The notes under the pieces: model-generated | Database searches by the model: none | What the model saw: only the letters and a program-made list of their open reading frames with translations | What the model was told of the DNA's origin: nothing | Translations under genes and position numbers: made by a program | NCBI GenBank assembly: GCA_945831575.1 | Contig: CAMACX010000030.1 | Coordinates: forward strand, 1-33,391 | From: an uncultured Mediterranea sp. | GTDB taxonomy: Bacteria > Bacteroidota > Bacteroidia > Bacteroidales > Bacteroidaceae | Length of the DNA: 33,391 nt | Direction: 5' to 3' | In this document: piece after piece, positions 6,954 through 16,019 of the stretch | Numbering within the stretch: the stretch's first letter is position 1 | Layout of the letters: the number at the start of each line of letters is the position of its first letter

Positions 6954-6959
6954 CCTTCG

Positions 6960-6979
6960 AATGACGTTCGAACGTCATT
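6960..6979. other. Perfect 20-bp palindrome between ROK and susC
   Basis: AATGACGTTCGAACGTCATT is fully self-complementary. As RNA it would form an 8-bp stem with a TCGA loop, six bases after the ROK stop codon. It is not followed by a T-run, so it is not a classical terminator. It could be an mRNA-stabilising or processing hairpin that sets ROK apart from the highly expressed susCD, or a protein-binding site. No recognisable promoter with both elements was found between here and susC. Confidence 0.55.
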
Positions 6980-7089
6980 ATTTGAGGGAGCAAATCAAAA
7001 TTCATGGCATAGACATACAGATGAAACGCTATAGACAGACCTTTGTAGCAGAATCTATTTTCTAATTATAAACTTAAATTCTAGAATGT

Positions 7090-10000
7090 ATGAGACAAGT
7101 AAATCTTAAAGTCTGGCGGACAATGCTCACAGTATTGTTCGGCCTGCTCTTGTCGGCGAATGCGTTTGCACAGCAGCTCACCGTCAAGGGTGTTGTGAAA
7201 GACCAGACCGGCGAACCTGTCATCGGTGCCAACGTGCTGGTGAAGGGAACAACCAACGGAATGATTACCAACCTGGATGGCGAATTTACATTGAGCGCCT
7301 CCAAGGGGGACGTGATTCAGGTCAGTTTCGTAGGTTATACCGCTCAGGAGCGACCTGTCACAGACGGCAAAACGATGGTCTTCATCTTAAAAGAGGACAC
7401 AGAGTTGCTCCAGGAGGTCGTCGTCCTGGGTTATGGTGCCAACACGCGCAAGCAAGACCTGTCAGCCTCTGTCGGCGTGGTAAGCAATACGGAGGAGCTG
7501 GCTGCCCGCCCCGTGACCAGCACGGAAGGCATGCTGCAGGGACAGATTGCCGGTGTAACCATCCAGGCCGATGGTGGTGACCCCACCTCTGCCCCCAACA
7601 TCGTGATCCGCGGCCAGGGTTCGCAGAACGGCGACAACGTGCTGTGGGTGGTCGATGGTGTACCCGGAGCACCCATCTCGTCGATGAACGACATTGAGAG
7701 CATCGTCGTACTGAAGGATGCCGCTTCGGCTGCCATCTATGGTGCCCAGTCGGGTGCCGGTGGTGTCGTACTGGTGACGACCAAGAAGGCCAAGGACGGT
7801 GCCCCCTCGCTGAGCTACGACGGCACGTTCGGTCTCCGTCAGGCCACCAACCTGATTGAGCCTCTGAATGCCGAGCAGCAGGTGGAGATGCGCAAGCTCT
7901 CACACGTCAATGCCGGTCTGTCGCTGCCTACCGCTTGGGACGTGACCAAGAACCCCTGGGTAGGTACCACCCGTACCGACTGGATGGACGCCATCTTCCG
8001 CACCGCCTTCTACCAGCGCCACAACGTGGCCCTCAACGTGGGTACGGACAATTTCAAGAGCCGCGTATCGTTTGCTTACGACAACGACCAGGGCGTGCTC
8101 ATCAATACCTATAAGAAGAACCTCACCCTGCGCTACAACGGCGAGATGAAGCTCAACAAATGGGTGACCATCACCGAGGACTTCGTATGGCAGAACACGG
8201 ACAGCCGCTCGAAGAACACCGACAACGATGCCTACACCGGTCCTATCCTGTCAGCCGTCTATATGCCGGCCAGCGCCACCATCTACAACCCGCTGGATGG
8301 CACCTACGGTGGTACCACGACCGAGGACCCCGCCTACATCGCCCAGTACGGCTCCAACTTTGCCGATGCCCACGGTGATGCCGTCAACCCCGTACGTCTG
8401 CTGGAGGCCGAGAACCTCTACAACAAGACTTCAGACATCTGGACCACGACCAGCCTGCAGATTGGCAACATCCTGCCGGGCCTGAAGTTTGTCAGCCGCT
8501 TCACCTACAACGTCAACAGCAACCACTACAAGAAGTTCAACCCCATCCGCGACGAGGTAGGTAAGCCCCAACTCTCCAACAGCCTCATCAACTCGACCTA
8601 CCGCAGCGACCGCTGGAAGACGGAGAATACGCTGACCTACGACAACACCTTTGGTGACCACACCGTAGGTGCCCTCTTCTCCACCACGGCCGACCACTAC
8701 GAGCTGCGTGGCCTAGAGGTGGATGGTAAGGACTTTGCTGACGAGGCAGCCTACCTGCAGTACCTGAACTATGCCGGCTCTGTATCGGCTTACGACTACC
8801 TGACCGGCCCCGATGCCAACGTCTCGCTGATTGCCCGTCTGGCCTACTCCTACAACGACCGCTACTTCCTCACCGCCTCTTGGCGCCGTGACTACGCCGG
8901 CCGTCTGCCCAAGGAGAACAACTACGGCGACTTCCCCGCTGTGACGGCAGGTTGGAAAATATCGAATGAGAAATTCTTCAAGAAGAGCGACTTCATCAGC
9001 CTGCTGAAGCTCCGTGCATCATGGGGCCGCGTAGGTAACCTCGGTTCTATCGGCTACAACTACAAGTCGGCCGTGCTGAGCAAGGGCAACTGGTCCGAAC
9101 AGGCTCAATATGGTCCCGAAGGCAACAAGACCTGGGGCAACTTCGTCTATAACTCGACGGCTCTGAACAAGGACCTGACTTGGGAAACCTCTGAGCAGAC
9201 CGACCTGGGTATCGACCTGGAGATGTTCAAGCAGCGCCTGTCGCTGTCTGTAGATTACTTTGAGAAGCGTACCTTCAACCTCATCCAGACACAGACCATG
9301 GATTGGCCCAGCACCATCGGTATCAACGCCATGCTCATCAACCAGGGCGAGGTGCGCAACCGCGGTCTGGAAGTGCAACTCAGCTGGAAAGACAAGCTCA
9401 ACAAGGACCTCAGCTACTTTGTGACCGGCAACTTTGCCTGGCTGAAGAACTGGGTATCAGATATCGGCGTGAAGAATGCCGACGGCACACCCGGCGTATG
9501 GACCAACGACAAGAGCTTCCGCTCAGTGCCCTACATGATTCAGACTGCCGAGGGTGAACCGCTCAACTCCTTCTATCTGATTCAGACCGACGGTATCTTC
9601 CAGAGCGACGAGGAGGCTGCCAAGTATGTGGATGCAAGCGGCAACCGCATCCAGCCCAATGCACAGGCCGGTGACCTGAAGTTTGTGGACCAGAATGGTG
9701 ATGGCAAAATTACCGACGACGACCGTGTCTATATGGGCAACGCCATGCCGACCACGACCTTTGCCCTCACGCTGGGTCTCAACTGGAAGAAGCTCTCCTT
9801 CAGCGCCATGCTGCAGGGCGTGGGCGGTGCACAGGCGGTCAATGTATCCAAGTACATGCTGCTGAGCGACGTAGAGGGTAACTTCAACCGCAGCAGCGAA
9901 ATCCTGAACGCTTGGAGCCCCACCAACATGGGCTCAGACATCCCCCGTCTGTCGAAGACCGACAACAACGGCAACTTCTCGACGGCTTCCGACTGGTATC

Positions 10001-10239
10001 TGGAGAACACCTCTTACCTGCGTCTGAAGAACGTGACCCTGTCGTACGACCTGACTGACGTGTTCCGTCGCATCAACCACATGAACGAGCGCAACAGCCG
10101 TCTCTCGCTCTACCTCAGCGCGGAGAATCTGGCCACCATCACCGGCTACTCCGGTATGGACCCTGAGTGCGGCGGCTGGGATGCCGGTAAGTACCCTGTA
10201 TCGCGCGTCTTCTCACTGGGTGTGAAACTGACTTACTAA
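7090..10239 (+). CDS. SusC-like TonB-dependent outer-membrane transporter
   Basis: 1049 aa. A signal peptide (about 1-28, ending ANAFAQ) is followed by a carboxypeptidase-regulatory-like domain (VKGVVKDQTGEPVIGANVLV, about 30-110), a TonB-box region (LQEVVVLGYG, about 115-124), a plug (about 130-235, with IRGQGSQNGDNVLWVVDGVPG) and a long beta-barrel ending FSLGVKLTY. A Ca-binding-like loop DQNGDGKITDDD is near residues 867-878, common in this family. SusC proteins import oligosaccharides through the outer membrane with a SusD lid, powered by TonB-ExbBD. The susD partner starts 25 bp downstream, so the pair is one unit, probably transcribed from the ROK promoter. Start: an ATG at 7087 is out of frame and immediately stopped; 7090 gives a normal signal sequence. 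Substrate is inferred from the mannosidases downstream. Confidence 0.96.
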   Translation: MRQVNLKVWRTMLTVLFGLLLSANAFAQQLTVKGVVKDQTGEPVIGANVLVKGTTNGMITNLDGEFTLSASKGDVIQVSFVGYTAQERPVTDGKTMVFILKEDTELLQEVVVLGYGANTRKQDLSASVGVVSNTEELAARPVTSTEGMLQGQIAGVTIQADGGDPTSAPNIVIRGQGSQNGDNVLWVVDGVPGAPISSMNDIESIVVLKDAASAAIYGAQSGAGGVVLVTTKKAKDGAPSLSYDGTFGLRQATNLIEPLNAEQQVEMRKLSHVNAGLSLPTAWDVTKNPWVGTTRTDWMDAIFRTAFYQRHNVALNVGTDNFKSRVSFAYDNDQGVLINTYKKNLTLRYNGEMKLNKWVTITEDFVWQNTDSRSKNTDNDAYTGPILSAVYMPASATIYNPLDGTYGGTTTEDPAYIAQYGSNFADAHGDAVNPVRLLEAENLYNKTSDIWTTTSLQIGNILPGLKFVSRFTYNVNSNHYKKFNPIRDEVGKPQLSNSLINSTYRSDRWKTENTLTYDNTFGDHTVGALFSTTADHYELRGLEVDGKDFADEAAYLQYLNYAGSVSAYDYLTGPDANVSLIARLAYSYNDRYFLTASWRRDYAGRLPKENNYGDFPAVTAGWKISNEKFFKKSDFISLLKLRASWGRVGNLGSIGYNYKSAVLSKGNWSEQAQYGPEGNKTWGNFVYNSTALNKDLTWETSEQTDLGIDLEMFKQRLSLSVDYFEKRTFNLIQTQTMDWPSTIGINAMLINQGEVRNRGLEVQLSWKDKLNKDLSYFVTGNFAWLKNWVSDIGVKNADGTPGVWTNDKSFRSVPYMIQTAEGEPLNSFYLIQTDGIFQSDEEAAKYVDASGNRIQPNAQAGDLKFVDQNGDGKITDDDRVYMGNAMPTTTFALTLGLNWKKLSFSAMLQGVGGAQAVNVSKYMLLSDVEGNFNRSSEILNAWSPTNMGSDIPRLSKTDNNGNFSTASDWYLENTSYLRLKNVTLSYDLTDVFRRINHMNERNSRLSLYLSAENLATITGYSGMDPECGGWDAGKYPVSRVFSLGVKLTY

Positions 10240-10264
10240 CCAATTTAACCGAAGGAATAAAGAT

Positions 10265-11899
10265 ATGAAAAAGAATATATTGTTAGTTGCCTTGTCAGCC
10301 GGACTGCTGACAAGTGCATGCAGCGATTTTCTGGACGTGCAGCCTGAAGGAGATGCTACGACTACCACCTACTTCACGAGCGACCAGCAGGCTATTGATG
10401 CCGTGGATGCACTCTATGAGCGCTTCCATCAAGAGGCCATCTATGGCCGCGAGCTCTTCTGGGAGCAGGGCGGTGCCTGCGACGTGGTATGGGGCAGAAG
10501 CCGCAGCTACCCCACGCTGGCTACCCTGAAATATACCGGCGACGAGTCACCCATCAAGGGTGTGTTTGACCAGCTGTATAAGCAGATGGCCCGTGCCAAC
10601 TGGGTCATTGACCAGCTGATCCTCAAGCAGAAAGGTACGGAGCTGACGACGGTGGAGAAGCGCAGCCTGGGTGAGGCTTACTTCGTGCGTGGCTGGGCCC
10701 ACTTCCTGGCTGCCTATCGCTACGGTCTCGACACGCAGGGTGTGCCCTTCGTACGCTACGAGGACTTTGGTGGGGCCTACAACAACTCCATCCCTCCGCA
10801 GCAGAAGTCGGTGATGGACAACTACCAGCTCATCATCGAGGATATGGACAACGCCATCGCCAACCTGCCCCGCTTCGAGGAGTATGATGCCGACAACCGG
10901 GGCCGTGCCCACAAGGCAGCCGCTGTGGCCTTCAAGGTGAAGACCTACGCTTACTGGGCTACCTGGGATGCTACGAAATGGCAGAACGTGATCAGTCTGG
11001 TCAACGAGCTGGAGAGCAGCTACGGTCGCGGTCTGGCCGATACCTATGCCGAGCTCTTCTCTTCTGACTTTGCCGACTTCTGGAACAGAGAGTACCTCTG
11101 GACCATCCCCGGCAACGGTGGTTCGACCGGTGGTGGCTCCGAGTTCCCCGGTGTCATCCTGGAGAACAAAGGCTGGGGCAAATACAACGGCTGGGGACAG
11201 AACAAGCCCTCGTATGACATCTACGAAGAGATGGCCAAGGACGGCGAAGGCAACGACCGCCTGGTCCGCTCCATCCTGGAGTATGGTCAGGAGTTCCAGT
11301 TCCTGGGCGAGACCCGCAAGTTCTATTCAAGCTCTGATATCGAGTCTGGCTTCATGATCAACAAGTACATGGATGCCTTCAAGCATGAGGATGCGGCCAA
11401 CAACGGCTACATCAACACCAACGGTGACTGGCCCACGACGCGCGTCAACTTCCCCATCATCCGCTTTGCCGAGATGCTGCTGTTCCGCGCTGAGGCTTAC
11501 CTGATGACGGGCCAGGCCGACAAGGCCACGACCGACCTCAACCGCCTGCGCCGCCGTGCCAACCTGGCAGCCCTGCCGGGTACCGCTACCATGGCCGACC
11601 TCTACCACGAGCGTCGTTGCGAGCTGGCCTTCGAGTTTACCGACCACCTCTTCGACCTGAAGCGTTGGCACCGCAGCAGCGACGCCACCATCAAGGAGCT
11701 GGCCAAGAAGGAGCTGAATGCCCATCCGCGCGCACGTCACTACGCCGACCGTACCGATCCGGAATCGACCTTCACGATTGGCGATTACGAGGATTATCCT
11801 GACAAGTCGGCCTATGATGACCACCTCATGGTATTCCCCTACCCGAGCGTGCAGATCACCAAGTCTAACGGTCAGCTGAAGCAGAACCCCGGATATTAA
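10265..11899 (+). CDS. SusD/RagB-like glycan-binding lipoprotein
   Basis: 544 aa. A lipoprotein signal ends LLTSAC with the lipidated Cys at 19. The family start SDFLDVQPEGDATTTTYF follows, and the C-terminal part contains NFPIIRFAEMLLFRAEAYL and the RagB-like stretch HERRCELAFEFTDHLFDLKRW. Its length is usual for the family. It is the surface lid of the SusC transporter and binds the imported glycan. No SusE/SusF or other separate surface glycan-binding protein follows, so SusD may be the only dedicated binder of this locus. It is 25 bp from susC, in the same operon. Confidence 0.95.
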   Translation: MKKNILLVALSAGLLTSACSDFLDVQPEGDATTTTYFTSDQQAIDAVDALYERFHQEAIYGRELFWEQGGACDVVWGRSRSYPTLATLKYTGDESPIKGVFDQLYKQMARANWVIDQLILKQKGTELTTVEKRSLGEAYFVRGWAHFLAAYRYGLDTQGVPFVRYEDFGGAYNNSIPPQQKSVMDNYQLIIEDMDNAIANLPRFEEYDADNRGRAHKAAAVAFKVKTYAYWATWDATKWQNVISLVNELESSYGRGLADTYAELFSSDFADFWNREYLWTIPGNGGSTGGGSEFPGVILENKGWGKYNGWGQNKPSYDIYEEMAKDGEGNDRLVRSILEYGQEFQFLGETRKFYSSSDIESGFMINKYMDAFKHEDAANNGYINTNGDWPTTRVNFPIIRFAEMLLFRAEAYLMTGQADKATTDLNRLRRRANLAALPGTATMADLYHERRCELAFEFTDHLFDLKRWHRSSDATIKELAKKELNAHPRARHYADRTDPESTFTIGDYEDYPDKSAYDDHLMVFPYPSVQITKSNGQLKQNPGY

Positions 11900-11965
11900 T
11901 TCCGATAGATAGCAATCGGAAATACATCCCGATATAAAGAAAAAAAGATCATTGCCATTGGTCTT

Positions 11966-12028
11966 GCTCTGCAAGGAGGAGGATAATGGGCTTTCGAGCG
12001 AGAAAGTACCCACCTCCACTTGCAGAGC
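11966..12028. repeat. Long inverted repeat between susD and the GH92 gene
   Basis: Arms GCTCTGCAAGGAGGAGG (11966-11982) and CCTCCACTTGCAGAGC (12013-12028) are complementary except for a one-base difference. Inside is a second hairpin CTTTC-GAGCGA-GAAAG (11991-12006). The right arm covers the -33 region of the next promoter. There is no T-run after it, so it is not a simple terminator; a role in separating susCD from the downstream enzyme operon is plausible. Confidence 0.55.
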
Positions 12029-12050
12029 TTTATCAAATAGGCTATCTTTG
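12019..12050 (+). promoter_or_regulatory. Promoter of the GH92 enzyme operon
   Basis: -33-like CTTG (12019-12022), a 20-nt spacer and TATCTTTG (12043-12050), an exact TAnnTTTG match, 33 bp before the GH92 ATG. The activator repeats seen before PI-PLC and ROK are absent, so this promoter is regulated differently or is constitutive. It overlaps the right arm of the inverted repeat. Confidence 0.6.
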
Positions 12051-12083
12051 TCCGCGTTATTATTCAACCAATCTTCTACCTAA

Positions 12084-14978
12084 ATGAAACTGAAAACTTT
12101 TGCGCCAACATTTGCGGCATTGCTCTTGTGCACGGCTTGTAGCACAGAAGAAAAGTCACCCATCGACTATGTGAATCCCTTTGTAGGTACCGGATTCCAT
12201 GGCCACACCTACCCCGGTGCTACGGTACCCTTTGGCGCCGTACAGCTGAGTCCTGACACCCGTGCCGGCAACTGGGATGCCTGTGCCGGCTACCATTACG
12301 ATGACCATACCCTGAAAGGCTTCTCCCACACGCACCTGAGTGGTACGGGCTGCCTTGACCTGGGCGATATCCTGCTACGCCCCACGACCCGAACCTTGAT
12401 TCTCACGGCCGACAGCCTCTGTCCCGCCGCCCTCTTCTCCCACAACGAGGAGCAGGCCACGCCCGGCTACTATGCAGTCAATCTGAAAGATGAAGGCATC
12501 AAGGCGGAACTCACCGCCACCACACACGTGGGCCTCCATCGCTACACCTTCCCCCAGAACACCCTCAGACAGGTGATCGTCGATCTGGCTCACCTGCTCG
12601 ACAACGAATATATCTATGAATCCACGATACGCCGCACCGCCCCCAATGAACTGGAGGGTATGCGTTGCACACGCGGATGGACCGACAAGCAGTACGTCTA
12701 TTTCGTGGCCCGCTTCTCGGAGCCCTTTACGAAGATAGATACCGTGGCCAACCGCCAGGCCATCGTGAGCTTTGACACGCAGACAGAGGAGCCTCTGGTC
12801 GTCCAGGTGGGCCTCTCGGTGGTGAGCTGTGACAACGCCCGGACCAACATGGAGGCCGAGACGGCCGACTTCGGTTTTGATTTTGATGCCGCTCATGCCG
12901 CTGCCCGTCAAGCCTGGAGTCGGGCCTTGGCCAAGATTACCGTAGAGGGAGGCAGCCGCGAGGAGATGACCAACTTCTATACGGCACTCTATCGTGCCCA
13001 GGTGGTGCCCAACCAGGTCAGCGATGTCAACGGCGACTACCGTCGCCACGACATGCAGATAGCCCGTCTGCCCCTGGGTGAGAAGCGCTACTCCACCTTC
13101 TCGCTGTGGGACACCTTCCGCGCTTGGCATCCGCTGATGACCCTCATCGACACCCCCTTGGTCAACGAGATGATCCGCTCTCTGCTGGACATGTATGATG
13201 CCACGGGCGAACTGCCCATCTGGCCCCTCTCGGCCGGCGAGACCGGCACCATGATCGGCTACCACGCCGTATCGGTGATGGCCGATGCCTATTTGAAAGG
13301 CATCCGCGACTTTGATGCCCACAAGGCGCTGGAGGCGATGAAGGTGTCGAGCGACATCAACAAGAAGGGATCCGACCTCTATCTCAGCCTCGGCTACATT
13401 CCCTCCAACTACAAGCGTGAGTCCGTCTCCTGCCTGCTGGAATATGCTTACGATGATTGGTGCATTGCCCGCATGGCGCAGGCCATGGGCGAGGAGGAGA
13501 CGGCCAAGCGCTACTTTGAGCGCGCTCAGCAGTACATCAACGTATTCGATGGCAACACCCGCTTCTTCCGCGGCAAGCGGAGCGATGGCAACTGGGATGC
13601 GCCCTTCAACAGCTTCGAGGTGGGTCGCGCCTATACCGAGGCCACGGCCTGGCAATACCGCTTCTTCGTGCCCCACGATGTCAACGGCATGGCGCAGCTC
13701 TTTGGCGGTCGCGAAGCCTTCATCGCTGCGGTCGATAGCATCTTCAGCGTCGATTCACAGGTGGATGGCGAGCTGTCGGACATCACAGGCCTGATAGGCC
13801 AGTATGCCCACGGCAACGAGCCAAGCCACCACATCGCCTACCTCTACGATTATGTCGGTGAGCCGTGGAAGACGCAGGCCATGACGCGCCGTCTGCTTCA
13901 AGAGATGTATCAGCCTACCCCCGAAGGCATCTGCGGCAACGAGGATTGCGGACAGATGTCGGCCTGGTATCTGCTCTCTTCCCTGGGACTCTATGCCGTC
14001 TGCCCAGGAAGCAACGAGATGGCCCTGACCACCCCGCTCTTCCCCAAAGCCACCATCCAGTTGGCCAACGGCAAAAGCCTCATCATCACAGCCAACAATC
14101 CCGCACGCAACCACTACATCAGCCGCGTAGAGCTGAACGGCCAGGAGATCACGCGCAACTTCATCACCTACGAGGAGCTGATGCAGGGTGGCCAGCTAGA
14201 GTTCACGCTAAGTGCCAAGCCCGACATGAACCGCGGTACGGCCCCGGAGGCAGCCCCCTACTCCTATACCACCGAACAGGTGGTCTCTATCCCCTACGTC
14301 AATAAGGACCTCAATCTCTTCACCGACCGTGTGGAGGTAGCCTTGGCCTCGACCACCGATGGCGCACGCATCTACTATACCCTCGACGGGAGCGAACCCA
14401 CCGAGGCGAGCACACGCTATGACGCTCCGCTCTCCATCGACCGCACGCTCCAGCTCAAGGCCAAAGCCTTCAAGGAGGGATTCCGCCCCAGCCGCACCCT
14501 GGCCATCCGGGCCACCAAGGCAGAGCTGAAGCCGGCCAAGCAGGTGGCTCCCAAGCAGCAGGGCACGGCCTATACTTATTACGAAGGGCTGTTCAGCAAA
14601 GTGGCCGACATCGAGAAGAGTGCCGTGGTGCAACGGGGTGTGATGGCCGAGCCTTCGCTCGACACGGCACAGCAGGAGGACCACTACGCCTACATCTTTA
14701 CCGGCTGGTTGAAGGTTCCCGAAGATGGGGTCTATGGCTTCATGACCGCCTCCGACGATGGCAGCGTGCTGCTGATTGACGGCGAACTGGTGGTGAACAA
14801 CGACGGCTCGCACGCCGCCATTCCTGCTACGGGCACCATCGCCCTGCAACAGGGCTTCCACAGCTACCGCCTCCTCTACTTCGAGGATTACGAAGGTCAG
14901 GAGCTGAAGTGGGGCTGGAAACTCCCCACAGCAGCTCAGTTTGCCCCCATCCCCGCAGATAACCTATTCATTGACTGA
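12084..14978 (+). CDS. GH92 alpha-mannosidase lipoprotein with C-terminal PA14-like module
   Basis: 964 aa. Lipoprotein signal ends LLCTAC (Cys19). The GH92 part (about 28-740) shows IDYVNPFVGTG, HTYPGATVPFGAVQLSPD, FSHTHLSGTGC, then GNEPSHH (about 577-583) and GNEDCGQMSAWY (about 617-628); the last two hold the acid and base expected in this Ca-dependent inverting family. GH92 enzymes are exo-alpha-mannosidases, mostly alpha-1,2, some alpha-1,3, alpha-1,4 or mannose-phosphate specific. After it come a chitobiase-C-like domain (about 755-805, IYYTLDGSEPTEAS) and a PA14-like module (about 827-950, YTYYEGLF, then ASDDGSVLLIDGE and YFEDYEGQ). The same module ends the phosphoesterase at 22921. 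Without two extra domains GH92 proteins are about 740-780 aa, so this is a large member. Linkage specificity cannot be read from sequence. Confidence 0.95.
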   Translation: MKLKTFAPTFAALLLCTACSTEEKSPIDYVNPFVGTGFHGHTYPGATVPFGAVQLSPDTRAGNWDACAGYHYDDHTLKGFSHTHLSGTGCLDLGDILLRPTTRTLILTADSLCPAALFSHNEEQATPGYYAVNLKDEGIKAELTATTHVGLHRYTFPQNTLRQVIVDLAHLLDNEYIYESTIRRTAPNELEGMRCTRGWTDKQYVYFVARFSEPFTKIDTVANRQAIVSFDTQTEEPLVVQVGLSVVSCDNARTNMEAETADFGFDFDAAHAAARQAWSRALAKITVEGGSREEMTNFYTALYRAQVVPNQVSDVNGDYRRHDMQIARLPLGEKRYSTFSLWDTFRAWHPLMTLIDTPLVNEMIRSLLDMYDATGELPIWPLSAGETGTMIGYHAVSVMADAYLKGIRDFDAHKALEAMKVSSDINKKGSDLYLSLGYIPSNYKRESVSCLLEYAYDDWCIARMAQAMGEEETAKRYFERAQQYINVFDGNTRFFRGKRSDGNWDAPFNSFEVGRAYTEATAWQYRFFVPHDVNGMAQLFGGREAFIAAVDSIFSVDSQVDGELSDITGLIGQYAHGNEPSHHIAYLYDYVGEPWKTQAMTRRLLQEMYQPTPEGICGNEDCGQMSAWYLLSSLGLYAVCPGSNEMALTTPLFPKATIQLANGKSLIITANNPARNHYISRVELNGQEITRNFITYEELMQGGQLEFTLSAKPDMNRGTAPEAAPYSYTTEQVVSIPYVNKDLNLFTDRVEVALASTTDGARIYYTLDGSEPTEASTRYDAPLSIDRTLQLKAKAFKEGFRPSRTLAIRATKAELKPAKQVAPKQQGTAYTYYEGLFSKVADIEKSAVVQRGVMAEPSLDTAQQEDHYAYIFTGWLKVPEDGVYGFMTASDDGSVLLIDGELVVNNDGSHAAIPATGTIALQQGFHSYRLLYFEDYEGQELKWGWKLPTAAQFAPIPADNLFID

Positions 14979-15049
14979 ATCCACCACTACATCAAGAAGT
15001 AGAAATCTGATCAACTCGTCAACTTAAAAACTCAAAAACTCAAAACGAT

Positions 15050-15922
15050 ATGAAAGCAACCCTATTCCTTCTCCCGCTGCTGGCCCTGGCTAGCTGCCAG
15101 TGCGGAGGCGAAAAGACGACGGAACCGCAACCCGTCAATGTGATGTCGTTCAACATCCGTTACGACAACCCCGAGGATAGCCTCGACAATTGGAAATACC
15201 GCAAGGATCGTGCCGCCAAGGCCATCCTCTTCTATGAAGCCGATATCGTAGGTACCCAGGAGGTACTTCACAACCAGCTCGAAGACCTGAAGCAGCAACT
15301 GCCACACTATGGCGTGGTCGGCGTGGGCCGCGAAGACGGCAAGGAGCAGGGCGAATACAGCGCCCTGTGGTACAACAAGGAGCGCTTCGACCTGACCGAC
15401 TCGGGCTACTTCTGGCTGAGCGAGACACCCGAAGTCGCCGGCAGCAAGGGCTGGGACGGCGCCTGCGAGCGCATCGCCACCTGGGCCAAGCTGAAGGAGA
15501 AGCAGGGCGGACGCGAGTACTTTGCCCTCAACACCCACCTCGACCACGTAGGCGTTGTGGCCCGCCGCGAAGGCATTACGCTGATGCTCAACCGCATCAA
15601 CGAACTGGCTGGCAACCTGCCCGTCATCGTGACCGGTGACTTCAACTCTGACCCCGAATCGGATGTCATTGCCCACGTCACCAACCAGAGCGACCCACTC
15701 CACCTCACCGATTCGCGCACGGTAGCTCCCATTGTTTATGGCCCAGCCTGGACCTGGCACGACTTCGGACAGCTGCCCTACGACCGTCGCCCCTTGATTG
15801 ACTACGTCTTTGTGCGAGGCAACCTAAAGGTGCTGAAGTACGGTGTCCTGGCTGAAACCGAAAACGACGCCTTCCTCTCCGACCATGCTCCCGTGCTGGT
15901 AAAGGTGGTCTGCGGTCAATGA
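15050..15922 (+). CDS. Endonuclease/exonuclease/phosphatase-fold lipoprotein
   Basis: 290 aa. A lipoprotein signal ends LALASC (Cys16). The metal-dependent EEP fold is complete: MSFNIRYDN (Asn35), GTQE (Glu71), NTHLDH (His163), TGDFNSDP (Asp197, Asn199), IDYVF (Asp251) and SDHAP (Asp278, His279). The superfamily includes DNases, sphingomyelinases and inositol-phosphate phosphatases. Homologues sit in the B. thetaiotaomicron yeast-mannan PULs, where they are regarded as phosphatases. As a lipoprotein in the periplasm or on the surface it is more likely to remove phosphate or a phosphodiester from a glycan than to act on DNA. 71 bp after GH92, with an A-rich leader of CTCAAAA-type repeats before the ATG; same operon. 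Confidence 0.88.
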   Translation: MKATLFLLPLLALASCQCGGEKTTEPQPVNVMSFNIRYDNPEDSLDNWKYRKDRAAKAILFYEADIVGTQEVLHNQLEDLKQQLPHYGVVGVGREDGKEQGEYSALWYNKERFDLTDSGYFWLSETPEVAGSKGWDGACERIATWAKLKEKQGGREYFALNTHLDHVGVVARREGITLMLNRINELAGNLPVIVTGDFNSDPESDVIAHVTNQSDPLHLTDSRTVAPIVYGPAWTWHDFGQLPYDRRPLIDYVFVRGNLKVLKYGVLAETENDAFLSDHAPVLVKVVCGQ

Positions 15923-15937
15923 GATGCTGTTTGCATG

Positions 15938-15998
15938 GCACGCAGATGACACGGATGCAACAGATTTACGCAGATATATAATTACAGATATATAATTA
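15938..15998. repeat. Short intergenic repeats between EEP and alkaline phosphatase genes
   Basis: A stretch with the pattern ACGCAGATGACACGGATG..ACAGATTTACGCAGAT is followed by a perfect 14-bp tandem duplication CAGATATATAATTA at 15971-15984 and 15985-15998. I recall the first pattern as a widely scattered non-coding repeat in several bacteria, but cannot confirm it here. No gene or promoter is visible in the gap. Confidence 0.4.
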
Positions 15999-16019
15999 AC
16001 AAGCAAAATAAAAAACACA

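Noticed and set aside
12092..12115. TTTTGCGCCAA near the GH92 start as a third activator site
   Set aside because: It lies inside the signal-peptide codons downstream of the promoter, lacks the partner repeat and has the wrong position.
12375..13676. 433-codon antisense frame inside GH92
   Set aside because: No motif and shadow-like composition; the + strand GH92 motifs continue through the whole region.
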